Source of the DNA: M3 sp045133615
GTDB taxonomy: Bacteria; Bacteroidota; Bacteroidia; Bacteroidales; Muribaculaceae
Length of the DNA stretch: 64,000 nt
Assembly (NCBI GenBank): GCA_045133615.1
Contig: JBGUUQ010000148.1
Span: 1-64,000 of the forward strand
Direction: 5' to 3'
A model generated the notes under the pieces. That model was not told the DNA's origin. It searched no databases and saw only the letters and a list, made by a program, of their open reading frames with translations. The position numbers and the translations under genes were made by a program. This document shows positions 27,610 through 37,143 of the stretch, piece by piece (positions within the stretch are counted from its first letter, which is position 1; every line of letters starts with the position of its first letter).

Positions 27610-29061
27610 CTATAAAACGGCTTCGGAAGTGAATTGTTCTCCGAAACGATTAGTCGCCACAATGGTAATCTTACGGGTATTGTAAGAGGGACGCACACGA
27701 AACAGGTGGAGAGTGCCATAACCGGCAGCTTTGCCTTTCATCGTGATGAAGTCCTGATCTTCTGCTTGAAACTGCTCGAGTACGCCTACGCGTTCCACTC
27801 CATCTTCGTAATAGGACAATCGCCATGCAGGGTCATAGTCCCAAACGTTAACTACAAGATAGTCTTTTTGCGATTCAAACTCTCCGGGAGTATATATACG
27901 CATCTGATAGTCGGTCGAACGACCGGTGGCCTTATATTTCCACTTCAAATCGTCACCGTTGATGTCGACTATCATATAGCCATTGGGAGAACCATCGCGA
28001 TTCACATCGCCTACCCACCATGCTCCGCAAGCAGCTCCAATATTGTGGTCATAGATATTAGGAGTGACAATACGGTTTTCAAAGAAATGAGTGTGTCCTG
28101 AAAAGATATGCGTGCGATAGTCGCGAAGGAGACCAAAAAACTCGTCAGCATTAGTGGCATTACCGCTACCACCGTTTGATGTGTTAGCCGTAGGAGCATG
28201 AAGGTTTACCACGACAAGCGAGCCTGGAGCCACATAACTTAAATCTTGACGAAGCCAATTAAGCTGGTCGACGGTAAATTGCTCATCGTACTGTTTATTA
28301 CCCTCATAGTCAATCGATTTCATCACCACAACATGCGTATTACCGACATTAAACGAGTAGTCGGTCGGTCCAAAATACTTCGAATAAACCATCTCTCCGT
28401 AGTGTGATTTATCACTGCTACGACTAAGTGCGGCATATTGCTTGTCGAAATCATGGTTGCCGATTACGTGATACATCGTCAGAGCCATACCATCAATGGC
28501 ATCGCACCACACAGGGAACAAATCCATTGCGTCCCACACGATGTCGCCCAGCGCTATTCCATAGACCATACGACCGGCAGCATTCAGAGAATCTACCGTG
28601 GCGCGAAGATCGGGAATGGTTTCCGAGACAAGACGGTCGACATGCTTCTTTTTTTTCACCTGAGGGTCGGAAATCTCGATAAATGTCACCCCGGTTTTGG
28701 TTTCATCATCCTTTTCGACGGTAAAATCGCATTTCTGCGACTTTTTCGAGTCGTCGATGGCTGCATAATAGCCTACGGGGAGCGAACGTTCCACAGCAGC
28801 ATGGTAGCCGGAAGGAATGGAGATATAGACAAATTTGCAGGTATCGCTATGCGACTTTATTCGGTATCGTCCTCGCTCGTCAGTTTGAGTAAACTGCTTG
28901 CCATTGGTCACTACAACTCCCGCAATCGGGTTGTGCTCAGTGTCGGTAACAACACCTTTCACATCGACATATCGTCCGGCGGCTTCGGCGGTAAATACCA
29001 TTGCAGATACCATTGCCGCCGAAAAGATTGATTTAATAGTTGTTTTCATTTTTAATTTCAT
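27610..29061 (-). CDS. Calcineurin-like phosphoesterase with MetallophosN/C domains
   Basis: 483 residues with a signal peptide (about 1-28; a start at Met5 is equally possible). Three domains: an N-terminal beta domain (about 32-110, VKGVVTDTEHNPIAGVVVTNG), a metallophosphoesterase core (about 125-345), and a C-terminal beta domain (about 350-483). Core motifs are EISDPQ (variant of D-x-H), YGIALGDIVWD (GDxxx), VIGNHDFD (GNHD), VVVNLHAP and FSGHTH (GH.H), which bind the two metals. The enzyme should hydrolyse a phosphate mono- or diester in the periplasm or at the surface. It is the third gene of the SusC-SusD operon, 13 bp after SusD, so the imported ligand is probably its substrate or product. 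Confidence 0.88.
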   Translation of the reverse strand: MKLKMKTTIKSIFSAAMVSAMVFTAEAAGRYVDVKGVVTDTEHNPIAGVVVTNGKQFTQTDERGRYRIKSHSDTCKFVYISIPSGYHAAVERSLPVGYYAAIDDSKKSQKCDFTVEKDDETKTGVTFIEISDPQVKKKKHVDRLVSETIPDLRATVDSLNAAGRMVYGIALGDIVWDAMDLFPVWCDAIDGMALTMYHVIGNHDFDKQYAALSRSSDKSHYGEMVYSKYFGPTDYSFNVGNTHVVVMKSIDYEGNKQYDEQFTVDQLNWLRQDLSYVAPGSLVVVNLHAPTANTSNGGSGNATNADEFFGLLRDYRTHIFSGHTHFFENRIVTPNIYDHNIGAACGAWWVGDVNRDGSPNGYMIVDINGDDLKWKYKATGRSTDYQMRIYTPGEFESQKDYLVVNVWDYDPAWRLSYYEDGVERVGVLEQFQAEDQDFITMKGKAAGYGTLHLFRVRPSYNTRKITIVATNRFGEQFTSEAVL

Positions 29062-29074
29062 TTATCGTGATTTA

Positions 29075-30655
29075 TTAATCATTGTTTGCAATTGCTTGTC
29101 GGCTCCACCATACCGGTAGTTTCATATCATTTTCACCCCCCATCCGCTCAAGTGCAATACGGACATTCTCGCTGTTGGTAGCCAGTGTGTTGGCACAATA
29201 AGCAAAGCGAGTAGGAAATGTGAAGTCATTATAAACGGTTCCCGCTCCAATAGTCAGTTCGGGATAACCGGTACGGCGAATTTCATGATAAGCCTCCATC
29301 CCTATCCAGAACAATGCGAGAAATTTTTGCTCTGCAATGAGTCTGAGTTTATTTGATGATTTTTCCCACGAAGCAAGGTCGGAGGCAAGAAATGTGGATA
29401 TATCATCAGAGGAAACAGTTACCGGAGTCATACTATATTGTCCCAATTCGCTCCATTTTTCAATCGATGCGGTCACGGCCTGTTCATAGTACTCCTTCGC
29501 TTTGCTTACTCCTCCGCCGATTAAGCCTTTATATGCCGCTTCGGCAAGAATAAACTGCACTTCGGCATAATCCATGAACGTGTTTGGAGCTTCAGGGCGG
29601 CAGAACACTGCATGATTGAGATAGGAGGCACCACGGTCCACCTCATTTTGCTCTTCGCGCGTACATCCGCTGATCGTACCTATCCATATCTGTTCGGGAT
29701 TGTTGACCGTATTCGGATTTTTTCTACCGTAAATGGGTAGGCGCGGGTCTTCATACACCTGCTCGGAGCCGGAAGTGATAACGGTCATATCAATCAATTG
29801 GCGTGTCAGTTTGCGACCGCTCGAAGTAAAAGAGTTTTCAAGTGTGGTGGCAAAATAATTTTGATATGGATCTATGCCGGTAAATGCAACAGTTGCGTTG
29901 TCGGCATTTGAGGTGAATATCGGATATTTATCCGGATTATTCAATATTTCGGTCATTTTTGCTCCGACATTCATCTCCAAACGACCACTTACACGGCAAA
30001 GCAAACGAAGATAGAGCGAATTGTTGAACTTTTGCCATTTTTCCATATTTCCGCCATACATCCCATCCATTTCGTCTTTCATAAAATCCGGAGACAAGGC
30101 ATATATGTCATTGGCCTCTTCCAATTCGGCAAACATCTGCTCATAGACCTCCTTCTGAGAGTCAAACCGCGGTTTTGTAGTCCCCACTTTTCGAGCCTGA
30201 AACGCTTCCGAATAAGGGATGTCGCCAAACATGTCGGTGAGATTATACATGTTCAAAACCTTAATGGTTGTGGCTACGGCCTGCGCCGCCATGTCGCCCG
30301 ATTCGGATGCCAAATCATGCATATGCACAGCGTTATTGGCGAAATTTGCATATTTGCTCCATACGTTGCTCCAATCCCCGTCGGCAATCTTATATCGGTG
30401 TTCCTCGCGAGTGACACCTCCGGTAAATGCAGTGAATTGCACCAATTCATTGTTCCAATACCATGTATATTGTTGCCAAGCATTAGCACCATTATAAAGC
30501 AACGGTTCAAACATACCATATGCATTGACGGTTCCTACCTCCATATTATTCGGGTCGGTGTTGATTTCTTCAAAATCGTGAGTACAGGCAGTCATCACAA
30601 CTACCGAGGCAAAAGCACATAGAATATTGTTTATATTACAGTTCATATTTTGCAT
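29075..30655 (-). CDS. SusD/RagB-type outer-membrane lipoprotein
   Basis: 526 residues. The signal ends in a lipobox, VVMTAC with Cys24. The next residues THDFEEINTDPNN are a hallmark of the SusD-like_2 subgroup, and the helical TPR-like scaffold shows segments such as YNLTDMFGDIPYSEAF and YAEVQFILAEAAYKGL. SusD-like proteins sit on the outer surface as a lid over the SusC barrel and capture ligand. The subgroup is often tied to peptides or other non-starch ligands. It starts 3 bp after the SusC stop, so the two are co-translated. Confidence 0.93.
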   Translation of the reverse strand: MQNMNCNINNILCAFASVVVMTACTHDFEEINTDPNNMEVGTVNAYGMFEPLLYNGANAWQQYTWYWNNELVQFTAFTGGVTREEHRYKIADGDWSNVWSKYANFANNAVHMHDLASESGDMAAQAVATTIKVLNMYNLTDMFGDIPYSEAFQARKVGTTKPRFDSQKEVYEQMFAELEEANDIYALSPDFMKDEMDGMYGGNMEKWQKFNNSLYLRLLCRVSGRLEMNVGAKMTEILNNPDKYPIFTSNADNATVAFTGIDPYQNYFATTLENSFTSSGRKLTRQLIDMTVITSGSEQVYEDPRLPIYGRKNPNTVNNPEQIWIGTISGCTREEQNEVDRGASYLNHAVFCRPEAPNTFMDYAEVQFILAEAAYKGLIGGGVSKAKEYYEQAVTASIEKWSELGQYSMTPVTVSSDDISTFLASDLASWEKSSNKLRLIAEQKFLALFWIGMEAYHEIRRTGYPELTIGAGTVYNDFTFPTRFAYCANTLATNSENVRIALERMGGENDMKLPVWWSRQAIANND

Positions 30656-30658
30656 CGT

Positions 30659-33600
30659 TTAAAATTGAAGTTTTACATTGAATCCATAGGTACGAGTCAT
30701 CGGGAAAGTCATCGTTTCAATACCCTTGTGAATGTCAGTACCGTTGAGCACGCCAGTTTCAGGGTCATACTGCGGGAAATTGGTAATACAGAACACGTTG
30801 GTGGCGTATGCTCCCACGCTGGCATATTTCAGCACCTTGGTCTTTGCAAGAATACTCTGCGGGAAGGCATAGTCAACTCGCAATTCCTTGAGTTTGAGAA
30901 ACGAGGTGTCGAATGTATTTTCTTCCACATTGTCTCTCGACCATACGTAAGCGTTATAATAAGTCTGAATATTGCTTGTGACAGTTTCATTTTTCTGATA
31001 AGAGATTGTTCCATCTGCATTTTTAATGGCGTTCACGCCTGTCACTACAAGGCCGTCATAGCGTCCTTCAAGCGAATTGGTCAACTTTCCTTGGTATCCC
31101 AAACAGAAGTTTGTAACAGAGTAACAGTTGCCTCCATATTGGGCAGAGAACGTAGCTCCAAGAGTCACGTTTTTGTATCGGAATGTAGTGGTCAGACCAC
31201 CGGTCCAATCCGGATTTACTTTTCCAATCTCTCTATCAGGCTGGGTATCAAGCACAGGATAGCCGGTGCTCGCATCAATCAGTTTCATTCCTGAACAATC
31301 TACTTTGTTGCCGTTTTCATCTAAATAATAAGAGCTTTCGGGTGCTCGCTGATAACCTTTACCGTATATAACGTTCATCTCCTTCCCCACATAGGAATAT
31401 ACAAACACACGGCTTCCGATGGTGGTACCCATAGAGGTCTGCAACGGCTCACTCGAATCCCATCCGTCTTGCAGGCTGACAAGCTTATTCCAGTTTTTAG
31501 CCCAATTTATGTCCACTGTCCATTGAAAATCACGTGTCTGCACGGGTACGAAATGTGCAGAGATTTCAATACCGCGATTTCTGATTTCACCGGCATTAAT
31601 CTTCAATCCCGTCGCTCCGCAAGTGGGATCGGTCTTGGCTGATACAATCTGGTTGGTGGTCGAAGAGTTGTAGAATGCAATATCAAAGCCCAAACGGTTC
31701 ATGAAAAAGCGGGTTTCCAATCCGGCTTCCCAGCTTTCCACATTTTCCGGCTCGATATAGTAGTCGGTAAGAGTACCGGGCAATGTATAACCACCGGAAT
31801 ACGACGTGTTGCTATAAGTTCCGTTAAGCGAATAAGGACTCGTATCATTGCCCACGTTAGCCCATGAAAGACGCATCTTCAACATGTCGATCCATGAAAC
31901 TTTGTCGTGCAAATGCAAAGCATTGTCGAGCAATACACTCGCACTGACCGACGGATAGAAATATGACCAATTGGACGGCGCAAGAGTACTCGACCAATCA
32001 TTTCGTCCTGTAAGGTCGAGAAAATAAGTATCATCCCACGAAGCCGATACAAATCCATACAGACTGTTGACAGTCTTTTCTGTACGACGATTGTAGGGCT
32101 TGGGAATTGCTGTCGATGGAGAATTGTTTACGTTGTAAACGCCCTCCACATTCAACTCATCAAGATAAATGTATTGATTGGAATTATTATAGTGCATATT
32201 GTTGCCTCCGAATGCCACTGTATAATTAAATCGACGGTCAAAAAGCTCGTTGTTGATATATCGCAGTAAGAAATCGCAATTGGTCTCCAATCTGCGCAAA
32301 GTCTGCTCACGATACATCCCTTTTGAATAACCGGCAACGTAGTATGGCTTCTGCTGCGTACGGAACTCATCATTTAGGTCGAGTCCGGCTCTTACATCGA
32401 GAGTCAACCCTTTCATAAGTGTAGCAGTCAAAGCAATGTTGCCAAACACACGATTCTTGTCGAGTGTGTTTGTTTCTTCATAAAGCGTACGGTATGGATT
32501 GTAGGAACTTCCGGAAGGAAATACAAGCGATTCTCCGTTTGTGCCGTTTCCATTATAATTTGTGGCATTGTAGCGACCGTTAAAATATTCGTTTTTCCAG
32601 TCATTGATACTATTGGAGTTATATCCCCATGCAAGAATATACATTACACCGGTCTCGTCGTAGCCACTTGCAGGAAGATTGTCGCTCTCTTTGTGGAAAT
32701 AGTTGACTTTGGCATTAAGTTTAAGCCATCTGTTCATTTCGGTATTGAACGACAATGACACCGATTGCTTTTTATAACCTGTATTCGGTAAAATCCAATC
32801 ATTTCGGGTGTCGGTGACCGATAATCTCGTGTTGGTGCCTTTCCCATTACTACCATCGATAGTGACAGTATTGTTATATGTCACACCGGTCTCGAATATG
32901 CCTGTGTACCAATCATCCTGATAAACCCATGGAGTTTTCGTATAAGTTCCCGTTTCCCAATTTTTTGAATTATACTGGTAACGAAGCTCGTTGGCATCGA
33001 ATTTTTCACCAAACGCATAACGTGAGATATTTCGGGTGGTTGCCACTCCGTCGGGAGCTTCGTCGGCAGTTAGCGTCCAGAAGCAATAGGGATTGCGACC
33101 CATATCGGATCCTGAACCATATTCAGTCTGGAAATCAGGAAAATATCCGGCACGTTCAAATGTGACAGAAGAGTTGATTGTAACCCCTACCCCTTTGTCT
33201 TTACGCCCCGACTTAGTAGTGATGATGATAGCTCCGTTGGCGGCACGAGAACCATACAATGCTGTTGCCGACGGACCTTTCAACACAGTCACCGACTCCA
33301 CATCTTCGGGATTGATATCGCTCGCATCATTACCGAAATCGATGGGGCCGTTCTGATTGGAATAATTGCTTCCACTACCTATTGCGGTAGTGCCGGACGA
33401 GATAGGAATTCCATCAACAACAAACAATGCCTCATTGGCACTGTAATTGAGCGATTGGTCGCCACGCAAAGTAACACGCATTGATGACATTGGTCCGGTA
33501 CTTGCTTGGTCGAGTGTCAAACCCGCCACTTTTCCCGACATACAGTTAAGCCAGTTGCCTGAGACCGTCTGATTGAGAGACTCGCTACCTACTTTCGACA

Positions 33601-33982
33601 CTGCATATCCGAGCGATTTATGCTCACGGGTAAGACCGAGAGCCGTGACGACTACTTCGTCAAGTTCTTTGGTCCCTGATTTAAAAAACACATCGATAGT
33701 TGAACGTCCACCCACTTCAATCTCCTGTTTTATACATCCAACGGCTTGAAACATCAGTGTCGGATTCTCCCCCGATACTTTGATTGCATAATTTCCATCA
33801 ATGTCAGAACTTACTCCGACAGAGGTCCCTTTCAGTAGAATCGTGGCTCCAATCATAGGAGTAATACCATCCGGTTCGTAAACCGTACCCGACACCATCG
33901 TTTGCGCCCGTGCCGGCAATGGGACAGCGGACAAAAACAGGCCGACCAACACTAAAACTTTCTTTTTCACACTAATTTTCAT
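30659..33982 (-). CDS. SusC/RagA-type TonB-linked outer-membrane transporter
   Basis: 1107 residues. A signal peptide (about 1-26, ending PARAQ) precedes a carboxypeptidase-regulatory-like domain (about 28-105). The SusC signature KELDEVVVTALG (TonB box region) follows, then the plug with GDQSLNYSANEALFVVDGIPI and EDVESVTVLKGPSATALYGSRAANGAIIITTKSG, and a 22-strand barrel ending in a terminal Phe (FNVKLQF). It imports ligand captured by SusD using TonB energy. No TonB N-terminal extension (STN) or anti-sigma partner is nearby, so regulation is not evident apart from the TAnnTTTG promoter upstream. Confidence 0.95.
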   Translation of the reverse strand: MKISVKKKVLVLVGLFLSAVPLPARAQTMVSGTVYEPDGITPMIGATILLKGTSVGVSSDIDGNYAIKVSGENPTLMFQAVGCIKQEIEVGGRSTIDVFFKSGTKELDEVVVTALGLTREHKSLGYAVSKVGSESLNQTVSGNWLNCMSGKVAGLTLDQASTGPMSSMRVTLRGDQSLNYSANEALFVVDGIPISSGTTAIGSGSNYSNQNGPIDFGNDASDINPEDVESVTVLKGPSATALYGSRAANGAIIITTKSGRKDKGVGVTINSSVTFERAGYFPDFQTEYGSGSDMGRNPYCFWTLTADEAPDGVATTRNISRYAFGEKFDANELRYQYNSKNWETGTYTKTPWVYQDDWYTGIFETGVTYNNTVTIDGSNGKGTNTRLSVTDTRNDWILPNTGYKKQSVSLSFNTEMNRWLKLNAKVNYFHKESDNLPASGYDETGVMYILAWGYNSNSINDWKNEYFNGRYNATNYNGNGTNGESLVFPSGSSYNPYRTLYEETNTLDKNRVFGNIALTATLMKGLTLDVRAGLDLNDEFRTQQKPYYVAGYSKGMYREQTLRRLETNCDFLLRYINNELFDRRFNYTVAFGGNNMHYNNSNQYIYLDELNVEGVYNVNNSPSTAIPKPYNRRTEKTVNSLYGFVSASWDDTYFLDLTGRNDWSSTLAPSNWSYFYPSVSASVLLDNALHLHDKVSWIDMLKMRLSWANVGNDTSPYSLNGTYSNTSYSGGYTLPGTLTDYYIEPENVESWEAGLETRFFMNRLGFDIAFYNSSTTNQIVSAKTDPTCGATGLKINAGEIRNRGIEISAHFVPVQTRDFQWTVDINWAKNWNKLVSLQDGWDSSEPLQTSMGTTIGSRVFVYSYVGKEMNVIYGKGYQRAPESSYYLDENGNKVDCSGMKLIDASTGYPVLDTQPDREIGKVNPDWTGGLTTTFRYKNVTLGATFSAQYGGNCYSVTNFCLGYQGKLTNSLEGRYDGLVVTGVNAIKNADGTISYQKNETVTSNIQTYYNAYVWSRDNVEENTFDTSFLKLKELRVDYAFPQSILAKTKVLKYASVGAYATNVFCITNFPQYDPETGVLNGTDIHKGIETMTFPMTRTYGFNVKLQF

Positions 33983-34032
33983 ACATTACTTAATTTGGAT
34001 TATTACATAGATATTGTACAGAATTTCATGCG

Positions 34033-34040
34033 CAAAGTTA
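34033..34040 (-). promoter_or_regulatory. -7 promoter element of the SusC-SusD-phosphoesterase operon
   Basis: Minus-strand TAACTTTG, about 50 bp before the SusC ATG. Confidence 0.6.
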
Positions 34041-34169
34041 TTGGTTAAGATTTGCTAATGTATGTCATTTTTGTTAAAGCTTAACAGAGAGAAAAATCGT
34101 TACCAAAACGTCATCCCGACATCTCAAAATCTTAATTTTTTCGTTACAAATCGGCTTGTAATGCCAAAA

Positions 34170-34202
34170 GTTTGCCAGCATCGACCATTATTGCTAATTT
34201 TG
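34170..34202 (+). promoter_or_regulatory. Promoter of the ABC-F gene
   Basis: TTTG at 34170-34173 (-33) and TAATTTTG at 34195-34202 (-7), 21 bp apart, 24 bp before the ATG at 34227. It lies inside the longer open frame and so sets the start. Confidence 0.65.
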
Positions 34203-34226
34203 CACTGCAATTCGAGAATCGACGAA

Positions 34227-36089
34227 ATGGCAAGTTATCTTCAAGTAGAAAATCTCACAAAGAGTTATGGCGACCGCATACTCTTCGACAGTATTACTTT
34301 CGGCGTTGCCGAAGGCGATAAAATCGGTATAATCGCAAAAAACGGTACAGGAAAATCCACCCTTCTCCGCATCATTTCAGGCAAAGAAAGTCCCGACAGC
34401 GGTAGTGTCACATTTCGTGACGGTATAAAAGTGGGGATTCTTGAACAGATACCGGAATTTGCCGACGAAGTGACGGTGCTCGAAGCGTGCATGACCGGCG
34501 AAGGAAAAATTCCGCAAGTCATATCAGCTTACGAACTTGCCCTTGCTTCGGGCGATACGGATGCCATCACCAATGCAGTACACAATATGGATGCCGCCGG
34601 AGCATGGGACTATGAAGACCGGTTGAAGCAACTTCTCACGCAATTGCACATCACCGACCTTAATGCTCAAATATCAACTCTATCGGGCGGACAGCGTAAG
34701 CGCGTGGCATTGGCTCGTGTGGTGCTTGATGAGCCAGACTTGATTATACTCGATGAGCCGACTAACCATCTCGACATTCAAATAATCGAATGGCTCGAAA
34801 ACTATCTCAAACGTTCTCGCGTCACTCTTCTTATGGTCACTCACGACCGATATTTCCTCGACCGTGTGTGCAACAAAATCATCGAAATAGACCGCCAACA
34901 GATATACTCTTACGACGGCAACTACGACTACTATCTTCGCCGCCGTCAGGAGCGCATCGATGCCATGACCGAAGAACTTGCCAAAGTGAAAAACACTTTG
35001 CGAAAAGAGCAAGAGTGGATGCGTCGTCAACCTCAGGCTCGTGCCGGAAAAGCAAAATACCGCATCGATGCTTTCTACGACTTGCAAAAGCGCTCGCAAG
35101 TCAACCTTCGGGAAGACAATGTGGACCTCAATGTAAAATCGTCCTACATTGGTTCGAAAATATTTGAAGCCACAGGCATATCGAAGCGTTTTGGCGAAAA
35201 AATAATACTTGACGATTTCACCTACACATTTGCCCGATACGAAAAACTCGGCATAATCGGACACAACGGAGCCGGCAAATCGACTTTCATCAAAATGTTG
35301 CAAGGTCTCGTGCCACAAGACTCCGGAGAGTGGAACGTGGGAGAAACGGTACGCTTCGGATATTACAGCCAAGAGGGTATCGAATTCGACAATAACAAAA
35401 AGGTAATCGATGCAATCACCGAGATTGCGGAAGACATCGTAGTCAACGATGGCGTGCGCTATTCCCCGATGCAGTTTCTCCAACATTTTCTCTTCTCTCC
35501 TGCCGACCAGCAGAAATATATCCACACTCTAAGCGGAGGCGAACGCTGCCGATTGCATCTGGCTGCCGTGCTGATGAGATCGCCCAATTTCCTCATTCTC
35601 GACGAGCCGACCAACGATCTCGACATCATCACTCTCGGCATCCTTGAGGACTATCTCTCAAAATTCAAAGGCTGCGTAATCGTAATCTCTCACGACCGAT
35701 ATTTTCTCGACAATATCGTCGACCATCTTTTTGTGTTTGAAGGTGACGGAAAAATCAAGGACTTTCCCGGTTCTTACTCCGACTACCGCACTTGGGCCGA
35801 CGAACAAGCTCGCATCGAAGCGGAAGCCAACCGCCCGAAAGAGAAACCATCGACGGAAAAACGTCGCACAGAGTCAGCTCCCAAATTATCATTCAAAGAG
35901 CGAAAGGAACTTGAACAACTAAATGCCGACCTCGATGCTCTCAATGCCGAAAAAGCCGAACTTGACGCTCTGTTCAACAGCGGGGCTGAGATACCTGACA
36001 TAATGGAAAAGAGTGCTCGATACGATGAATTGAAAAATATCATCGACGAAAAGGAGATGCGTTGGCTTGAACTGTCGGAAAAAGAGTAA
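34227..36089 (+). CDS. ABC-F family ATPase (Uup-like)
   Basis: 620 residues from the ATG at 34227. Two ABC cassettes without membrane segments: Walker A KNGTGKST, signature LSGGQRKRVALAR and Walker B LIILDEPTNHLD in the first; Walker A HNGAGKST, signature LSGGERCR and Walker B FLILDEPTNDLD in the second. They are joined by the charged linker (about 245-310) typical of ABC-F proteins, and a Glu/Lys-rich coiled coil ends the protein (about 560-620), as in Uup. ABC-F proteins act on ribosomes or other nucleic-acid complexes. The spacing and coiled coil favour a housekeeping Uup-type protein over an antibiotic-resistance type. The DMT exporter follows after 16 bp. Confidence 0.92.
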   Translation: MASYLQVENLTKSYGDRILFDSITFGVAEGDKIGIIAKNGTGKSTLLRIISGKESPDSGSVTFRDGIKVGILEQIPEFADEVTVLEACMTGEGKIPQVISAYELALASGDTDAITNAVHNMDAAGAWDYEDRLKQLLTQLHITDLNAQISTLSGGQRKRVALARVVLDEPDLIILDEPTNHLDIQIIEWLENYLKRSRVTLLMVTHDRYFLDRVCNKIIEIDRQQIYSYDGNYDYYLRRRQERIDAMTEELAKVKNTLRKEQEWMRRQPQARAGKAKYRIDAFYDLQKRSQVNLREDNVDLNVKSSYIGSKIFEATGISKRFGEKIILDDFTYTFARYEKLGIIGHNGAGKSTFIKMLQGLVPQDSGEWNVGETVRFGYYSQEGIEFDNNKKVIDAITEIAEDIVVNDGVRYSPMQFLQHFLFSPADQQKYIHTLSGGERCRLHLAAVLMRSPNFLILDEPTNDLDIITLGILEDYLSKFKGCVIVISHDRYFLDNIVDHLFVFEGDGKIKDFPGSYSDYRTWADEQARIEAEANRPKEKPSTEKRRTESAPKLSFKERKELEQLNADLDALNAEKAELDALFNSGAEIPDIMEKSARYDELKNIIDEKEMRWLELSEKE

Positions 36090-36105
36090 TCATACCGCAA
36101 AACCT

Positions 36106-37026
36106 ATGAACTTATCGCAAAATAACCGCACTCGAGGCTATATCCTCGGAGCGTTGGCAGCCGCCACCTACGGCACCAATCCGCTATTTGCTCTGCCACT
36201 CTATGATGCCGGCATGAATGTCGACTCCGTACTCCTCTATCGCTATCTGATAGCTGCTGCAATGATGGCTCTGCTCATGCTCACCCGTAGGGAGAGCCTT
36301 GCAGTTACACGTCATCAACTGCCGGCACTCGTCATTGCCGGAGTTCTGTTTGCCTTATCGTCGTGGTTGCTTTTTGAGAGTTATAATTACATGGATGTAG
36401 GTATTGCCTCCACCATTCTGTTCGTCTACCCCGTAATAGTGGCAATCATCATGGCGGTCTGCTACCACGAGCGACTCAATCCGCTCACCTCACTATCCAT
36501 CATTCTGGCTCTTGTAGGGATAGTGTTGCTCTACGATGGCGGAGGAGAAGGGACAGTCAGCACATACGGCATAATACTTGTGGTGCTTGCATCGATTGCT
36601 TATGCTGTCTACATGGTGGTTATCAATAAAAGCCGATTGCGCCACATGTCATCGATGAAACTAACATTCTACTCTCTCCTGTTCGGTTCTTCGGTATTCA
36701 TTGTAAGAGTAGTGTTTGTTACCGACCTGTCACCGGTCACAACACCTCTGTCGTGGTGGTGTATCATAGCCATCGGAATTTTCCCGACCATTATTTCGCT
36801 CATGGCAATGGCTGTGGCCATACGCGACATCGGCTCTACCCCAACCGCCATTCTCGGTGCATTAGAGCCGGTGACGGCACTGATTATCGGAGTATTGATT
36901 TTTGGCGAAAGCCTTACACCCCGCAGCATCTTCGGGATATTTCTTGTATTGGCAGCAGTGACTCTGCTCGTTGTGGCTCGTCCACTGTTTATGGCAATCC
37001 GACAATTATTGCATCTGCGCCGATAA
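36106..37026 (+). CDS. EamA/DMT superfamily transporter
   Basis: 306 residues from the ATG at 36106; an in-frame TTG at 36067 would overlap the ABC-F gene and is less likely. Ten membrane segments arranged as two EamA repeats are visible: the first starts GYILGALAAATYGTNPLFA and the second YGIILVVLASIAYAVYMVVINKSRL. The conserved end of each repeat is present (PVIVAIIMAVCYHERLNPL and LEPVTALIIGVLIFGESLTP). Members export amino acids, nucleosides or other metabolites; the substrate cannot be assigned. It is co-transcribed with the ABC-F gene. Confidence 0.9.
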   Translation: MNLSQNNRTRGYILGALAAATYGTNPLFALPLYDAGMNVDSVLLYRYLIAAAMMALLMLTRRESLAVTRHQLPALVIAGVLFALSSWLLFESYNYMDVGIASTILFVYPVIVAIIMAVCYHERLNPLTSLSIILALVGIVLLYDGGGEGTVSTYGIILVVLASIAYAVYMVVINKSRLRHMSSMKLTFYSLLFGSSVFIVRVVFVTDLSPVTTPLSWWCIIAIGIFPTIISLMAMAVAIRDIGSTPTAILGALEPVTALIIGVLIFGESLTPRSIFGIFLVLAAVTLLVVARPLFMAIRQLLHLRR

Positions 37027-37069
37027 CAAATTTTACCCCAATCGATAAGGAAAAGTCTTAACAATATTA

Positions 37070-37077
37070 TATCTTTG
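37070..37077 (+). promoter_or_regulatory. -7 promoter element of trkH-trkA
   Basis: TATCTTTG matches TAnnTTTG. The predicted transcript starts near 37084, so either the TTG at 37102 or the ATG at 37144 could begin translation. Confidence 0.5.
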
Positions 37078-37143
37078 TTGTTAAGATAGATAAAACTGAT
37101 ATTGACCAATTTGTTACGACAATTAAAATACCGACTATACTTG

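Noticed and set aside
34062..34226. Longer N-terminus for the ABC-F protein from 34062
   Set aside because: The extra 55 residues are not ABC-F-like and contain the promoter; the ATG at 34227 gives the normal start.
34227..36089. Antibiotic-resistance type ABC-F protein
   Set aside because: The C-terminal coiled coil and the operon with a DMT exporter look like housekeeping Uup; nothing specific to ribosomal-protection subfamilies is visible.
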